From assembly GCA_019096065.1 (NCBI GenBank), contig JAGUCH010000005.1:5022001-5086000 (forward strand): a stretch of DNA of 64,000 nt, written 5' to 3'. Shown here one piece after another: positions 22,505 to 36,300 of this stretch (position 1 is its first letter; each line of letters starts with the position of its first letter). The translations under genes were made by a program, and so were the position numbers. The notes beneath the pieces were generated by a model. That model was not told the origin of the DNA and did no database searches. It saw nothing but the letters and a program-made list of their open reading frames with translations. Source of the stretch: Paracyclopina nana. Taxonomy: Eukaryota > Arthropoda > Copepoda > Cyclopoida > Cyclopettidae.

Positions 22505-24957
22505 TTACTGCCAGCAAACATTTCTAATCAAATAGAATACAATGGAAGCATGAATAAATTGTCCACATTCCACTTTTTCTCATTTAGACATTGGAATCAC
22601 AAAGCGTGCCAACGTGTCAGAAAAACTCCGATTGACGAGTGGTGCATCATCGCGTAAAAACTGTACTTTTTTCCTCAATAATTAACTTCTGAGGGTTATA
22701 CTCGATCGAAGTGTAATTTATTGCGACAGTTAATCACCCTACAAGGAAGTGCAGAATTCCCAAAAATTAGATCATCACAAAATGACATTTATTTCTGGAC
22801 CATTGTTTGCGAATTAGATTTGAAGAAGCCTCACACAATTATCCCCGATTATTAAAATAGCCGCACTCACATAGCATTATGCGAAATGTATATATGGCCG
22901 GAAATTGGCAACAGCCATTGTGCAAAGACTTCCAACGATGACGCCATTTTTAAGCTAATTTTTTGGTTAAATCGGAGGAAATGACTCGGATTTTTTCATG
23001 ATAGTTGTGATCTCAGATATGACTCTAATTGGCCGAGTAACCTTTTTGGCTTACTTGCTCGCAGATTCATCTAATTTCGTCCTTGACTAGGCATTGTAAA
23101 TGCAATAATGATGGAAAACCTACTCTGTCACCCTGCTTAATTGTTACTATTTATCCTGCAATAATTTCTCATACTACCTGCAGTATTTTAAGCTTTTTCT
23201 TCGCGACACAGGTGGCAAATGCCGCCAATTAAAGAGAGATTAGCAAAAGGACAAAATCACTATAGCTGCTAATTGGGCTGATGCAATATACCAGACTTTG
23301 TGCATCCATTTGTCAATACCAAGTATTAATGTGTATATGGCAGACTGGAAACAGTGCTAAATTTTTTTCAACCTTCATGACCACAACATCATCTGAAATG
23401 AGGCCTTGAAAAATTGACTGGGACGACGACGACAACGACAATTATTTAGAACACATGTGTATAGTATGTTTAGATCAACTTTTGATGGCAGTGTTTAAAA
23501 CCAGTGATCCGTTTCCAAAATTCCCTCATCTTTCTTTTTTGGCCTGAAGCAACAGCAAACTGGCTAATAATAGTAATAACACGAATGCCTCCTAATTGGA
23601 AGGAAGGTTTGGAAATGCCATTTCTCTCAAGAAATGTGTCTTCCAAACAAGGAAGGATTATGAAGCACAACAGCATGCGAAAAAATTGACCTCGAACACT
23701 TGAAAATGTCAAATTAAAATAGAGTTCTTTGACACTTTTGGCACACTTTTCTCACGCCTTGAATTTTGTTCTCTTTTGATTGAATTACATTATAAGGCTA
23801 ACTTATTTTGGCGTGAAGGATGATCCGCTATGTAGATGGAATATTCTTTTTTATCAAAAAGCATAGTATAAATGCTGCTCTGAGCTTTATAAAACTACTT
23901 GTTGAGTTTAAAATTCAATAATGGGTGAATATTTCTCCAAATGCGTAGTTCGCTCTTCTTTTTTAGAGTGGAAGATGAATTTCATAACTTGGGATCTTCT
24001 GATGATTTCAAGTTCAAAGGTCTTTGGAAGTATGCTGTATGTATTCTGAGTGTGATGCTAATGATGTGCCAAAATTATAGCGTACACTTCATCATGACTG
24101 CACTGCTATCTAATGATGCGGCAAACCAATTCGGTCTTTTGTGACAAATATGATTTGATGATGCAAATTGTATTGTTACGTTTCCAATCAAGAAAGTTAT
24201 TGAGGCTCTTGCGGCCACGGGTTGCGGTCAAATTGTTTCCGCGTACTTTACACATCTTTACCAGTTTCAAATCGGTCAAGATTATATTGCCATTACACGT
24301 AGCGGAAGCTGGTACCAATCTTGCCATCTTCTCAAGATTTACTCTTGCCAAAGCAGGTGCTGTTGCATTCCTTTTTTTCAGCAATTGTGCAACACTTTGA
24401 TAATGCCTTTTTCGCTCACTTCATTTATTAGCGCATATTATGAAAGTCGTAAAGCATAAGCATTCAACGAGGTTTTTTATAATTTTCTGTGTATATCAAA
24501 GAAAGCCATTTCAAAGGTTAAATGGTAAGTAAAACATATTTATAAAATGGGCCCTAGATGCGCAGTTTCTATAATTTACGTCTCTAAATTACTTTGAGAT
24601 TCAAGTTCGAGTTGAAGATTCAGTATATGAAAATGGCAAATTATTCGCGAAAATGTGATGTGTGAAAAAATAGCGAGCCGCATTTGTTGCCTTTTCAGGA
24701 TTTGGCCATAAAAATTCAAAGCACATTCAGGCCTAATTAGGCAAAGCAGACCTAGTTTCAAGCAGTCAGTGAAGAGCAGTAGTAATTGGGATGAAAATGA
24801 TTGCATGCGGAAGATCAATTCGATTAACAGCGTTCGCCACTCGCGCGCTATTTGCCGCGACATTGAATATCAAGACCCGTCGTAACTTTGGAAAACATTT
24901 CAATCGGCGTTTGGACCTCACCGAGATTGCAGCACACATACTACATAATTCCCTTGC
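22505..24957. other. Intergenic region
   Basis: No coding exon, RNA gene or clear repeat was recognised. It probably contains the promoters of the divergent GPCR and Cys-rich genes that flank it. Confidence 0.55.
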
Positions 24958-26109
24958 ATGATGGGACCATTACGCTTCAGAGTAAGAACTTGTAATTTTG
25001 ATTTACCTTGATCCACGACCGCAGCTTTACTTCGATTGTGAGACCACTACACAGAGAAAATTCCATACATATCCATGTTTAGGCATTCATTTTTTTCCAT
25101 ATCTTTGCAGGAGTTCTTTTTCCTTTTCCTGGCTGTGACTTGCCCACAATTGGCACGTGGAGATGTCCTGGCCCAAGGCTCACGGCCCAACTTCCCCAAT
25201 GACAGCGATGTCATCGATGAAGAGCCAAATGGAATCATCGATTTCAGCGAGGCCGTGCCCCAACCCGACGGCTCGCTTTGCATCACCAAGACCAAGTACA
25301 TCGAGAAGATGGAGAAGCAACCTGTGAACGAGTGCTGGCACCAAAACGTGACTGCGTGCCATGAAACGTATGTGACGGAATTTCGGCCCAACCAGGAGCA
25401 AGTTTGCGAGGAGAACTTTTGGAAAGCCTGCAAAATCACTTTCAAAGAAGTTGGCTACAATTACACGCTCAAGTCATGCGCGAAGCCTCTGATCAAGAAA
25501 TGCGAGGAGCCGAAGCCAACTTCGTATGGAGCCCCGCCCCCCAAAGAGCCCAAAGTCGTGTGCAAAACCTGGTTCGAGTCCGTCTGCAATACAACATATG
25601 CGCCCTCGCAGGGGGCAGCTCCGGGTGCGAGCCTCAAGCCTCAGACCTGGTGCCAGAAGGAGCCTCGCAAAATTTGCGCACCAGACTTTTGCGAAGTGGT
25701 CGAGGGGCCAGAGGAGTGCCATGACAAAACGCTGACATCTACCATTGTCAAGCCAGAGGAAGTCTGTGACCTCCAGCCCTCAACGCACTGTCGACTCGTG
25801 ACCAATTTGGTGCCACACCTGGAGTCCCAAACGGTCTGCAAGGAGATCCCCAAGGAAGTGTGCCATTTGAGGCTGGCCAACCCTCATATGGTGAAAAAAC
25901 CAGTGACTCTGAAATGGTGCACCAAGCCCAAAAAGGCCGACGCTCCTCCAAGCTACCTGCCCCCGCCCAGGCCCTCCTATGAACCCGTGGCCCAGCCCCC
26001 AGTGTATAAGGCCCAACCTGCAGCCCCTGGAAGCCCCGTGCCCACATCCTCGCCTGTTTATTTCAAGCCCGTGCAGAGCAACAGCGGAGGACGTAGAAAT
26101 CGATACTGA
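24958..26109 (+). CDS. Secreted cysteine-rich protein, paralogue 2
   Basis: Two exons (24958-24981, 25111-26109) give 340 residues. The short first exon encodes MMGPLRFR. Joined in phase to EFFFLFLAVTCPQLARG, it makes a standard signal peptide; donor AGA|GTAAGA and acceptor TTTGCAG are both good. The Cys-rich block repeats that of the 7.7 kb gene almost motif for motif (ECWHQNV, TYVTEF, VCKTWFES, RKICAPD, ANPHMVKKP). Its Pro-rich tail is shorter and lacks the acidic extension. An AATAAA lies about 110 bases after the stop. Function unknown; a secreted structural or matrix role is only inference. Confidence 0.9.
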
Positions 26110-26514
26110 TTGACAGCACTGAGAATCTGGTATATCTTGCATGGCTAACTCAAGATTGCATGCTGCTGCTATTTATTATACATATTCATACGTATTATAT
26201 ATATTTGTAAGGTCTGCACAATAAACCATTGATAATTTCATTGTTATATAACATTTTGTCCTTGCAAACGATATACTCGAGTCGATAAATTATTCATTGG
26301 CATAGAAAAAGCCCAAGGCCCAGCAATCAGGGCATCAGGCCTTTTTTAAGCCTTTTAGAATGCAAATTATTGTTATGTATTACTGATTGTCCCGTGTTCA
26401 GTAGATCTTCTCAGATATGATGGAAAAGTTGAGAGAAGTTGTTAAAAGTGCTCAGAAAACTAAAATTATCAAAATAATTATGCCTAATCATGAATTATTC
26501 AAAATTGCACTCAC
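26110..26514. other. Convergent intergenic spacer with candidate myosin 3' exons
   Basis: It holds the Cys-rich gene 3' UTR with poly(A) signal and, on the minus strand, two possible terminal myosin exons. One follows ATAATTTTAG near 26471 and would add FSEHF. The other follows TATCTGAG near 26415 and would add KIY. Reading through the last donor gives a third ending, VSAILNNS. Confidence 0.45.
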
Positions 26515-29500
26515 CGGAGTTTCACTCCTGAAAACACTCCTTGCTCTCAATTTGCCAACTGCGTCCTCAGCCAAATTGGCCCTTTTTTCGGCCTCTTCGA
26601 CGTCACCTTGGGCCCTTCTGAATTTAGCAAGATTCAGAGCAGCAATCTCCTCGGCATCCTCAATTTGCTGCTTGAAATTTCGCAATTTATCCTGAAGCTT
26701 TTGGTTCATCTCCTTCAAAGTACCGCAATTAATTATGATTACAACCATTATTTCTGAAACTTGATTTTTCGAACCTGCATTCTTTCACAGTTTTTGCGCT
26801 CCTCCTCGTACTGAAACTCAATTTCGCGATATTTCCGTTCAGCCCTTCGCAAATTTCTGTTGAAATCTGCCTTGATCCTTTGCTCGGTGTCCAATTCAGC
26901 ATTGAGGTGTCGCACCTGAGCTTCCAATTTCTCAATGATCTTTTTGCCTCCACGCAGAGCGTTTTCTTCAGCCTCTTCTAGCCTGATTTGCAGCTCTTTA
27001 ACGACGGCCTCAGCGGCCTTTCTGTCAGCCTCTTCATGATCCGCTCGCGTCTGCTGCAGCCTCACCTCTTCAGCAAGTGTCATAGCATCCAAAGCAGCCT
27101 TTTTGGCCTTCTCCTCCGAATGCTTCAAGGCTGCCATCATTTCGTCCAGCTCAGCTCGAGTGGCTGCAAAATTGTGCTCAAGGGAGCGATTATGCGCATG
27201 TAGGCTATTCAGTTTCGACTCCATTTCACCAAGGGCCTCTTTGGTGTGGCTCAACTCAGCCTCAGTCAGCCTTTTTGATTTCTCCGCTGCTTGGTGAAGT
27301 GTTCTGGCCTCCTCGGCCTCCAAAGAGGCTGCAGCAGCCTTCCGCTCCGAGGCCGCGGCTTGCTCTCGACATTGGTCCATTTCAGCCTTCAAAGCATCAA
27401 AATTGTCCCGAAGCTCGCGCATTTCTGCAAGGTGCCGCCTGCAGTTGGCAACTGCCTCAGCATTCACCTAGAAGCAAAAAAAGGCCATTATATTGAATTG
27501 GCCCTCATCGCCAGTGGCCTTAAGATAATACTCGACTCGCATGATCCAATGCACTTTCAAGCTCATGAATATCCGCCTCCAATTTCTTCTTTGTCCTTAT
27601 GACCTCGGCCTTGCTCCTGCTCTCGGCCTCTAAAGATGCCTGAAGAGAGTCATTATGTCGCTGGAGGTTCTTTTTGGAAGCCTCGTATTCATCACTTTTG
27701 TCACGAATTCTTTTTTCAATTTCCTGCCTAAGGAAACATAAGAGGGAAAATTAACAATTTACACATTGTTCAAAATGTAGGCTTTTCTTTTTCCTTTTCT
27801 TCAAGAGTTAGAGAGCAGGTATTTACTTGAGAGAAGTGAGCTCAAATTGGGCTCTAATGACCCTGTTTTCCTCAGCTTCCAAAGCTAGCTCAGCCTCGTC
27901 CAATGCATTTGCCAGCTCCTCCTTTTCCACTTCCAGCCTCCGTTTTTGACGTTCCACCTCGTGCAAGCTGCGGCCACCTTCTCCCATCTGATCGAGCAGA
28001 TCTTTGACCTCCATTGCCAAATTCTTGTTCTCCTTCTTTAATGTATCCATTTGGTCTTTTGCATCCTCCAATTGAGACCTGGTGCGGAAAACCTCAGCCG
28101 CACTCTCCCGATGTTCTCGTTGACTCTGGTCAAGTTGGCCAGTGATATCGTCCACTTTGGCCTTCCACTCGGCTATTATCTTATCAAAGTACTTGGCCTT
28201 TTTGTCCAGAGAGGCTGCCATCTGATTTGATGCATCGACTTGCAGTTGGAGGTCCTCAATTTCTCCCTGCAGCCTCTGCTTGATTTTCTCGAGGCTGGAG
28301 CATCGATTACCTAGCTCTTCAATGGTGTCTTCTGCCTCAGCTAGCCTTGCTTGTAGCTTCATCTTGGCATGCTCCAAATCATCAATGCGGCCCACAGACT
28401 CAGTCTCGTACCTATTTATGTGAAGAGCTAAAGTTTTCCTTTTCCATGCGATTTTATGCTTACTTGGCTCGCCATAAACCAGCCTCTCCATTAGCTCTGG
28501 ACAATTGTCTCGCAATTTCCTCTTTACTTTCAAGAGCATCCTCAAGGTGTTGCCTCATGGCCTCTCTGTCACTCTCTATGGCACGAAAACGCGACAACAG
28601 TTGCAGCCTCTCCTTGGACTCTTCTTCTGCCATTTTGACAGCATGAGCCAATTGGGTCTCCAAGCTAACCTTGAGCTTGCTCAATTGTGACACTTGAGAG
28701 TCAGCCTCATCTAGCTTCCTCTCAAGATCACCATTCTCCCCACTCAATTTGTTCCTGGAGGTCTCCAGGTCAGACAAATTGCGAGAGGCTTCCTCCAGCC
28801 TCAGCTGAGAATCATGCAATTTGGAGGTCATCGCCTTGACATCACGCTCCATTTGGGACCGTTCAACGTTGTACCGATCAGCAAGAGCTTTGCTGTCAAG
28901 CAGTTCATTCTGCAGTGAAGCCTTTTCCCTCTCTAACCTTAAGAAATAGGATTTTATGTAGCGCAACATTATACCGCAACTCACGCAACCTTCTATACTA
29001 GACTATAATATTAATTTCGCGTACTTTTGCCTGGTGTGATTCGTCATCTCGATTTGTTGCTCCAAATCGGCCATAGCCTCGTTATGCTTTTTCCTCAAGG
29101 AGGCCAGGGCAGCCTCTCGTTGAATGACAGCCTCCTCAGCCTCTCTCTTGAGCTTGAGCAGCTCAGACTCTCGTTTTTTACTCAATTCAATATGGGCCGC
29201 AGTGGCACCTCCGGCTTCCTCCAGACGTTCTTGCAATTCCTGAAGCTCTTTGGCAGCCTCGGACCTTTGTTGTTCCGCTTTGAGCCTAAAGTTTCTTTCG
29301 CCCTCCAATTCTTCTTCAAGGTCGCTTATTCTCACCTAGAAAGAGCAAAGACGAAAGTAGTGGAAAAATCAAATTTCACATGTACACTGAGCTATGCGCT
29401 AAAAGGCAACAGCAGCTCTTCATGATTTGGCCTCGGTTATGGCCTTGTTGACAGAGAAGAGGATACATGTGCGTACATACCCCGCATTCTTTGATTTGCT

Positions 29501-30339
29501 TGGTGGCTTTTGACAGGCTGGTTTGCTCACTGTTGAGCCGATCGTTTAAGGCCGCAATCTCCTTTTCACGCCTTTGGGCTGCGGCCTCGATTTCTTTCTT
29601 TGACCTCTCAATAGCTGAGATTGCAGCCTGCATGGATTTCACTTCAGCCTCGGCTTTTCTTTTGTTACGCTCCTGGTCAACCCTGGCCTTCTTTTCCTTT
29701 TCCAGAGCGTCCTCCAAGTCATCCATGGCGGCCTCCATTTTGGCCTTGACTTTGGCAAAGTTTTGGTTCTTGTCCTCAGCAATTTGGAGGTCTTCAGCAG
29801 CCTTTTGACTCTGCTCCTGCAAATGCTTCTTCTCCTTGTTGAGCCTTGCTATCACTCCGTCCTGCTGATCCAGTTCTTCTTGGAGGCTTCGCACCTGATG
29901 CTCTCGTTCCATCTTGGATTGTTCACTCTTGGCGACCATGGCCTCCAAATCGCGCATCTCCTCCTTCATGCATTTGATTTCTGCCTCCACCTTTTTCTTG
30001 GCTTGCTCCAGAGCCACCTTGGATTCTTGTTCACGCGCAAGCCTCTCCTGAGCATCCTGGACATAATATGAACCAATTATTTACTACGTTATACGTATGT
30101 GACTTAAACGAACAGGGAAAAGAATTATTGAGAAAGTTGCAGGTGGAAATGTTTTAAATTACTTCACACTCGAAATCTCTCTGCATGCTATCTTCGTAGC
30201 AGTCACTTTTGTTTGATCTAATGCTGCATGTGGAATCTGCCCCAGAAAGTGTAACCATGCTTGAGCTTTCGTCAGTGGGAGTCTCTTCAAAGCCATTGTT
30301 CAATTCAGGTTTCAACTCACTCTCCTCAGTAACTGACAT
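26488..30339 (-). CDS. Candidate myosin rod protein isoform (internal first exon)
   Basis: Inside the intron between 30566 and 30056, a 59-codon open segment (30339-30163) starts with Met, is Ser/Glu/Asp-rich ([16 protein letters not shown]...) and ends at a GT donor (GAA|GTAATT) in phase 0. That phase matches the next myosin exon, whose acceptor is also used by the full-length transcript. The result would be a motor-less protein of about 1,070 residues made of a unique head plus the rod. Drosophila Mhc is known to encode such a myosin rod protein from an internal promoter with a unique N-terminal exon in the corresponding part of the gene. A TATA-like TTTATAC (minus strand, near 30423-30417) and a CATATG E-box (near 30495) lie upstream. 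Inference, but well supported by phase, composition and position. Confidence 0.65.
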
Positions 30340-33300
30340 GTTTCAAAGCACTGCAGCGATTCACTTGCTGCTGCTAATAAACGTCGAAGGCCGACGAACG
30401 CTCTTGATTTCATGATGTATAAATGCTCTGGCGAATAAAAAGCCCATTTTTACTTGCATGCTACATAGCCTTTGTGATAGCTTTGCAAACACAGCATATG
30501 GTAGCGAAGGAATTCAAAGCATTTGTGAAAAATGGTTAAGCTACTATTGCTTGCTATATATATACCAATATTTCTTCTTCTTTATGTTTGGCTTCAAGCC
30601 GCATTTTAGCCTCGCGATTCTCAATTTCCTCCATGGCGGCCCTTTGTTCTTCAATTTCCATCTGAAGTTTCTGCTTCTCTTCAAGGGCCCGATCGAGCTC
30701 ACGTTCGAAATGACTGAATGGAGAAAAAGTGCAAATCTGCTCAAAAAGACCCTTTTTAATTGATTACTCCAATTTCTTTTCCTCCTCTTTCATGGCCACT
30801 TTCTGAGTCTCCACCTTGCGCTCCAGCTCTTTGATCCTATCTTCAGTGATGCCCACATTAAGAAGTGGCCTCAGATATGACCACAAACGCCACCAAAGCC
30901 ACAGCCTCATGTTCATGTGCAACCGAATCACGCGCTGCAGCACTGTCACTCCCTCCCTAGAAAGGAACTTTTTAATATCTTAAAATCTTAAAATTACTAC
31001 TTCTGGTGAATTTCTGGGCTCAAAATGTACTTTGCCTTGACAAAATGCCATCTCATGTCCACGTTGAGGTACATTTTTTGCCAAGAGCTGTAATCTCTAT
31101 TTACCTCTGATCAACGAGCTTCTTGAACCTTTTCTTGGCCAAATACGTCCGACATTGTGCCTATACACAAAGAGGGAAAAGGTGACACTTTCATCACACA
31201 ATACATGGATACATAGATAAAATACCGCCTTACTTGGATTGACTTCATCATTTGCTGAATTTTCTCTTCGCGCAGCTCCTCCATATAAGCAACAACTCCA
31301 GTCCTAAAAAAGAGCTTCGAATGGCCAAGCCTGTATTTGTCTTCCTCCAGGCCAATGGTTTGAAAACATATAGCTGCTGCATCCTTGTCAGTAGGCGCTG
31401 CCATCATTGCTGAAGAAGCCAGAACCAAATATCTAGAAAATCAATCCCGCCCATTACTTCTTTCATTTGAAGCTAGCCCAAAGTAAATTCACCTTTGACG
31501 AAACTCTTTATACTGCATTCGGTTAGGGAATCCTTTGCGACAGATACGTATGCCTTCCAAGACACCATTACACGTTAATTGATGCATGACAAGCTTCGAG
31601 TCAATTACACCTGAATATAGTAGTACACGTCATTCATCAATTAAATGGAAGCAAAATAAGGGTAGCGCATCACTCCTCTAATATGGATGTACCACACATT
31701 GCTTTCATCTGCTGAACGCAAAAAGGGCTTTTCCCTTTAAAAGAGCTTTCACTTGGCAGTATGTAATTTTACTCAATTGGTCACTATAACTTTCAAGTTT
31801 TTACCTGCTTCTTTGTTTTCGTTTGGGATGATGCATCGTATGAAATGGGGAGAAGTTTTCCTCAGCGTAGCCATAAGATTTTCGACTTGCTCCTATGATT
31901 GTGAAGGAATTTGACATAAGAAAGGAAGCCTTGAACTGCTACATTTTTGTGCTGTACCCTGTATAGAGCAGATACAGTTTGAAAAGTTGATCCCTTGGCA
32001 CGCTTCGCTTTTGTTCCTCCAGATTCCAAGGCAGCATCTTCGAAGAGCTCTGTCAATAACTTCATTCCACCTTTTCGACATTGCTCAACTACAGACTCAT
32101 TCAGAGGATCTTTGTTCTTCTCCAGCCATCCAGTCACATTGTAGGGCACGGTACCTTGATAACGTCACGCTCTGAATTGAGATTACCTAAGAAGTATTTA
32201 ATTCATACCTGCGTAATGCATAATGGCAAAGTGGGCATCTTTGGACGCCTCTTTCCCACTCCCCTTGGGCTTGACAAAATTGGACGTTTTCCCCATATGA
32301 TTGTTTTTCAGCTTTTCCTCAAAGGTTTTGTCAGATGCCTTGGGAAACATGGATTCCTCCTCCAGAATGGAAAATATGCCCAGGGGCTAGTGTAACAGTA
32401 ACGTACTAATATATAATAGGTTATGGTGCTAATTATGCACGTACCTTTTCAATCAAGTCAATGCATGACTGCAAGTCCAGCCCAAAATCGATGAAAGTCC
32501 ACTGGATTCCCTCTCGTTGGTATTCTTCTTGCTCCAAGACAAACATGTGATGGTTGAAAAATTGCTGGAGCTTTTCATTCGTGAAATTGATGCACAATTG
32601 CTCAAAACTGTTGTGCTGCAAGTAATGGAATCAGACTTTCTTTTAAAGAAGAAGTGCTCTATTACATAAGCAAAAATGGATAGTTACCTCAAAAATTTCA
32701 AATCCTGCAATATCTAGGACTCCAATAAAAAAGGATTTCTTGGACTTGGTGGATAAAGTGAGATTACACCGATTTACGAGCCATTTGAACAACTTGTCAA
32801 AAATGGCTTTGCAGAGACCGCCGATGGAAAGGAAGACTTGATCCTTGGTCCTGCCCTGAGTGACAAATTCGTTGCCAACCTTGATCTTGGGCTTGAGCAG
32901 ATTCCTGTACAAATCGTCGCAGTCGATGTCAAGAAGCTTCGCCACTATTTCACCTTCCTATGTCAATAAAAAAGGAGGAAAATGGAGTGAATTTACAGCA
33001 AAAAAGAGCTCAAAAATAGATGTAGGCAAATGGAGGCACATGCATCATAGTAATTGAAAAGCTCAAGTTCTCACGAGCAAGCCTTTCTTCAATGAGATAG
33101 GCACAAATCACAAGGGAGCACTCTGAAAAGTTGCACAAATTGATGAAAGCTATCTCCATTAGGCAATCGGACAAACAAGTTCCTGAATCGTTCCCTTGGA
33201 GAGTATATTGTATTTTTTTTTTGGGGGGGCTCACCTTCGTTCCATCTGCTTCAGCCTGCTCTTCACGACCTCTCTGCTTGAATTTCATGGTGCCAAGATG

Positions 33301-36300
33301 CATGACAGCAGCTGCAACCTTGTAAATGTTCAGCTTTTCCTCAGGTTCGAATCCTAGTACATCCATGGAGTGCTTTAATCAGAAAAAAAAGAATGTATTT
33401 ATAGCTCAAAAGGGAAAAAAAATATTTCCAATTTTTCTCATAGCTTCATCATTATCGTACACACATAGGATATAAGTGAGTTAAGAAAATTACATCAGTG
33501 ATCTCCAGCTCTTCTTTTTCGTTGACTCCATCAATTTCCGTCACTCCCATGGATTGATTGGGGAAATCTTCCCAATTGTCAGTCAAATGAAGTTGCTCTG
33601 CATAGAAAAATTACAATTCGAAGTACAGTGTAATGTCGGGAACCATGGAAAAGCTAGGAAAGAAATGGCCTGCACTAAATATAATTTTTCATGTGGGGAT
33701 TTACAAGGGCTAACCACAGTTCTATATTAGCTATTCATGATGTTACGAGATGTATCGTTGCAATTAGGCCAAAAACGAATGCTACCTGCCTACAAAGCTT
33801 TGAAAGTAGCTTTTAAAAAGTTCATGCTTAGCTTGTTAGCACTAATAGTGTAGCTAAAATGAACAGCGAACAAAATGCCCACTTAAAAGTTTAATGCTAC
33901 CTCTTTTGGCTGTCCAATTGGAAATCCAGCCCAAAGAAGAAGGCCAAATTGCTTAAGGCAGCCAACTTATAAAAAAAGATAAATTGACAAAAATATGTGC
34001 ATTAATTAATGGTAGGAAAATAATAGTTAACAATAAATTAATAGTGTTCAGTGAAATAAGGAATGGCAGAAAGTTTTTTTTTTATTTTGAACAAGTGTGA
34101 TTTTTATGTTACGATTTGCAGACCAATTCAATTTATTTTGAGTCTTGACAATATTAGCTCACGATTATTAAAAGAAAAATGCGATTTTAATCATATTGAT
34201 GCAAGCATCCCAAAACGGGATTTATTGCAACCTTTTGATTTGTTTTGCATGAATGAATTCACAAAGAAATCTGATTTACTGATGTCCTTTAAGAAGAGTA
34301 CAAAAATGGATGAGTCAATAATGGCTAGTTTTGTCTGCGACTTAGGAAGAAAACTGGCAGGCAAAAAGCATTTTTAAGTGGTGGCCGCTAAGCGGGCAGA
34401 AAAATCTGTAAAAAAGAGGGGTTTTGTTTTTTAAAAATCTAGGAAATACTTAGCTTTCTTTGTTGCGCTTTACTTCATTTCAGGCTCAACGTTTTCACGT
34501 CAATTTTAGTTTCAACAGTTAACCTTTCTCCATTCTAATTTAAGTAATTTTGTCAACAATCAGGTAAAGGTGTAGAGTAGAAGTAAGTAAGTAACTGAGA
34601 TGATGCGACCATATAAAACTTCTGGTTTCATATTTTAGGTCCATTTTAAAGCAAAAGTTCGACCAACAATGTAATACTGACCAGTCGATTTCCTTATTTC
34701 AAGGTGACTAAATTTACTAAATTAAAATCTTCTTCACTTACATAAATTACTCCTGTGTTTACAAATTCGCCTGAAAACGGCAGAATTTTCCTAATTAATG
34801 GCCGAACGACTCAGCACATGTGTTACTACCTTTTCTACTACTTTACAATCAGCGAACTGAGATAAAACAAAAGTTGAGCAGAGCATCAAAAAGTAGACAT
34901 TTTCGATCTCGTCCCTCGCTCACTCGTTGAATCAATGAAGCTGAGAAATTGAATCAGCCCAAAGTAGGGGCGAGCCTAAGTGAGCTAAACAAGCTACTAG
35001 GTGCAATTTTTCAATTAACCCTTAATAGTGGCATCTTTGACCATGAAATGGCGAAAAACAAAACATTAGTAATCAACTTGCTGTTACTGGTTCTCTGTTT
35101 AGAAGAGACTCCATCATGTGTGCGAGTGTTTATTTTTTGTTTTTGATGGAGTTCCTTTATTATTTCATTTTGCTAGTATGAAGACTTTTTACACATCTTT
35201 CGGCCAAGGTAAGCAATAAAAAATTCTTTATCTACTACCATTTTACGCTCTAATTTAATGTACTTAGTACTGAAGAATTGGTAATGACGCATACTACTCG
35301 TCAAAACTGGTTTCTGTTGCCATTCTACTTTCGTATTTTGAAATGTTAACTAATTTTTAAAAAGGTTACCATTATTAGACTTTTCAAGACAAATCTAGTT
35401 TTTGAGGCCATGATTGCTTAATCAATATCTTACGAAATCACCAGAGGTATCCAACATTATGAGTGCATCTATTGGAGTTTGATATTGAACAGCTTATCGA
35501 CTCATTTCTTTGTGAATTCATTATTTAGTAGCTCAAAGCAACGATTACTGAGTTAATCTTCTAACAAGCACCTGGATAGCAATTTATTGTTGTTAATGGA
35601 TCTTTTTGAGGGGGTGCCTCTTTAGAATGCACAATGGACTGTATTGGGCTCTATGGATTACAATAATATTCAGCCTTTATAGTGTCATCAAGTTATTTAC
35701 CTTTGAGTCCTGGAATGGCCCCTGACATGAGCTGATAGAAAATATGGTAGGACCTTTCCCCTGGTTGTTGAGATATCACCCTTGCTTTCTCCAAAAGGTC
35801 TAAAAAGCAAATGGCATGGTCATGTGATGGAAAATTGTGCCCATTTTTATTTCGAAACTCACACACTTCTATGTCTGCACCAGCTAGCTTTCCATTTGAC
35901 ATGAAATGAATCCTAATGAATTTCCCCTGCAAGTTGATGTTAATGTCTGAGGCGCATGATGGACTAGCATGTTTGAAATTCTTACAAATCTGGATGAGTT
36001 GTCGTTTCTCACGGTTTTTGCGTTACCGAAAGTCTCCAGTACAGGATTCGTTTGCACAACTTGCTCCTCTAGGTTGGCTTTCTTGGTGGAATCTCTGTAT
36101 TCGTTGGCACCCACAGAAGCAAAGTAAGAAATCACCTTTTTGGTGTTTTCTGTTTTTCCTGCCCCTGACTCTCCCCTTAAATATGGAATAAATGATAAAC
36201 ATGCTCTAAAGGCAAAGTTAGGATTAAAGCAACCTACGTTATTAGCATTGACTGATTTTCCCTATCTGAAAATGGCGAAATTGAGTTATTCATTGTGTGA

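Noticed and set aside
23941-24144. 67-codon plus-strand frame with hydrophobic segment
   Set aside because: Isolated in a 2.4-kb spacer, no splice-compatible neighbours and no family resemblance.
34063-34377. 104-codon plus-strand frame in the large myosin intron, with an end ([19 protein letters not shown]) faintly like the N-terminal part of hAT/ZBED-type transposase proteins
   Set aside because: The resemblance is a short stretch only, no catalytic region follows, and the frame is AT-rich by composition. Too thin to call a transposon remnant without a profile search.
34949-35146. 65-codon frame ending in a hydrophobic stretch
   Set aside because: Composition follows AT-rich intron sequence and nothing supports expression.
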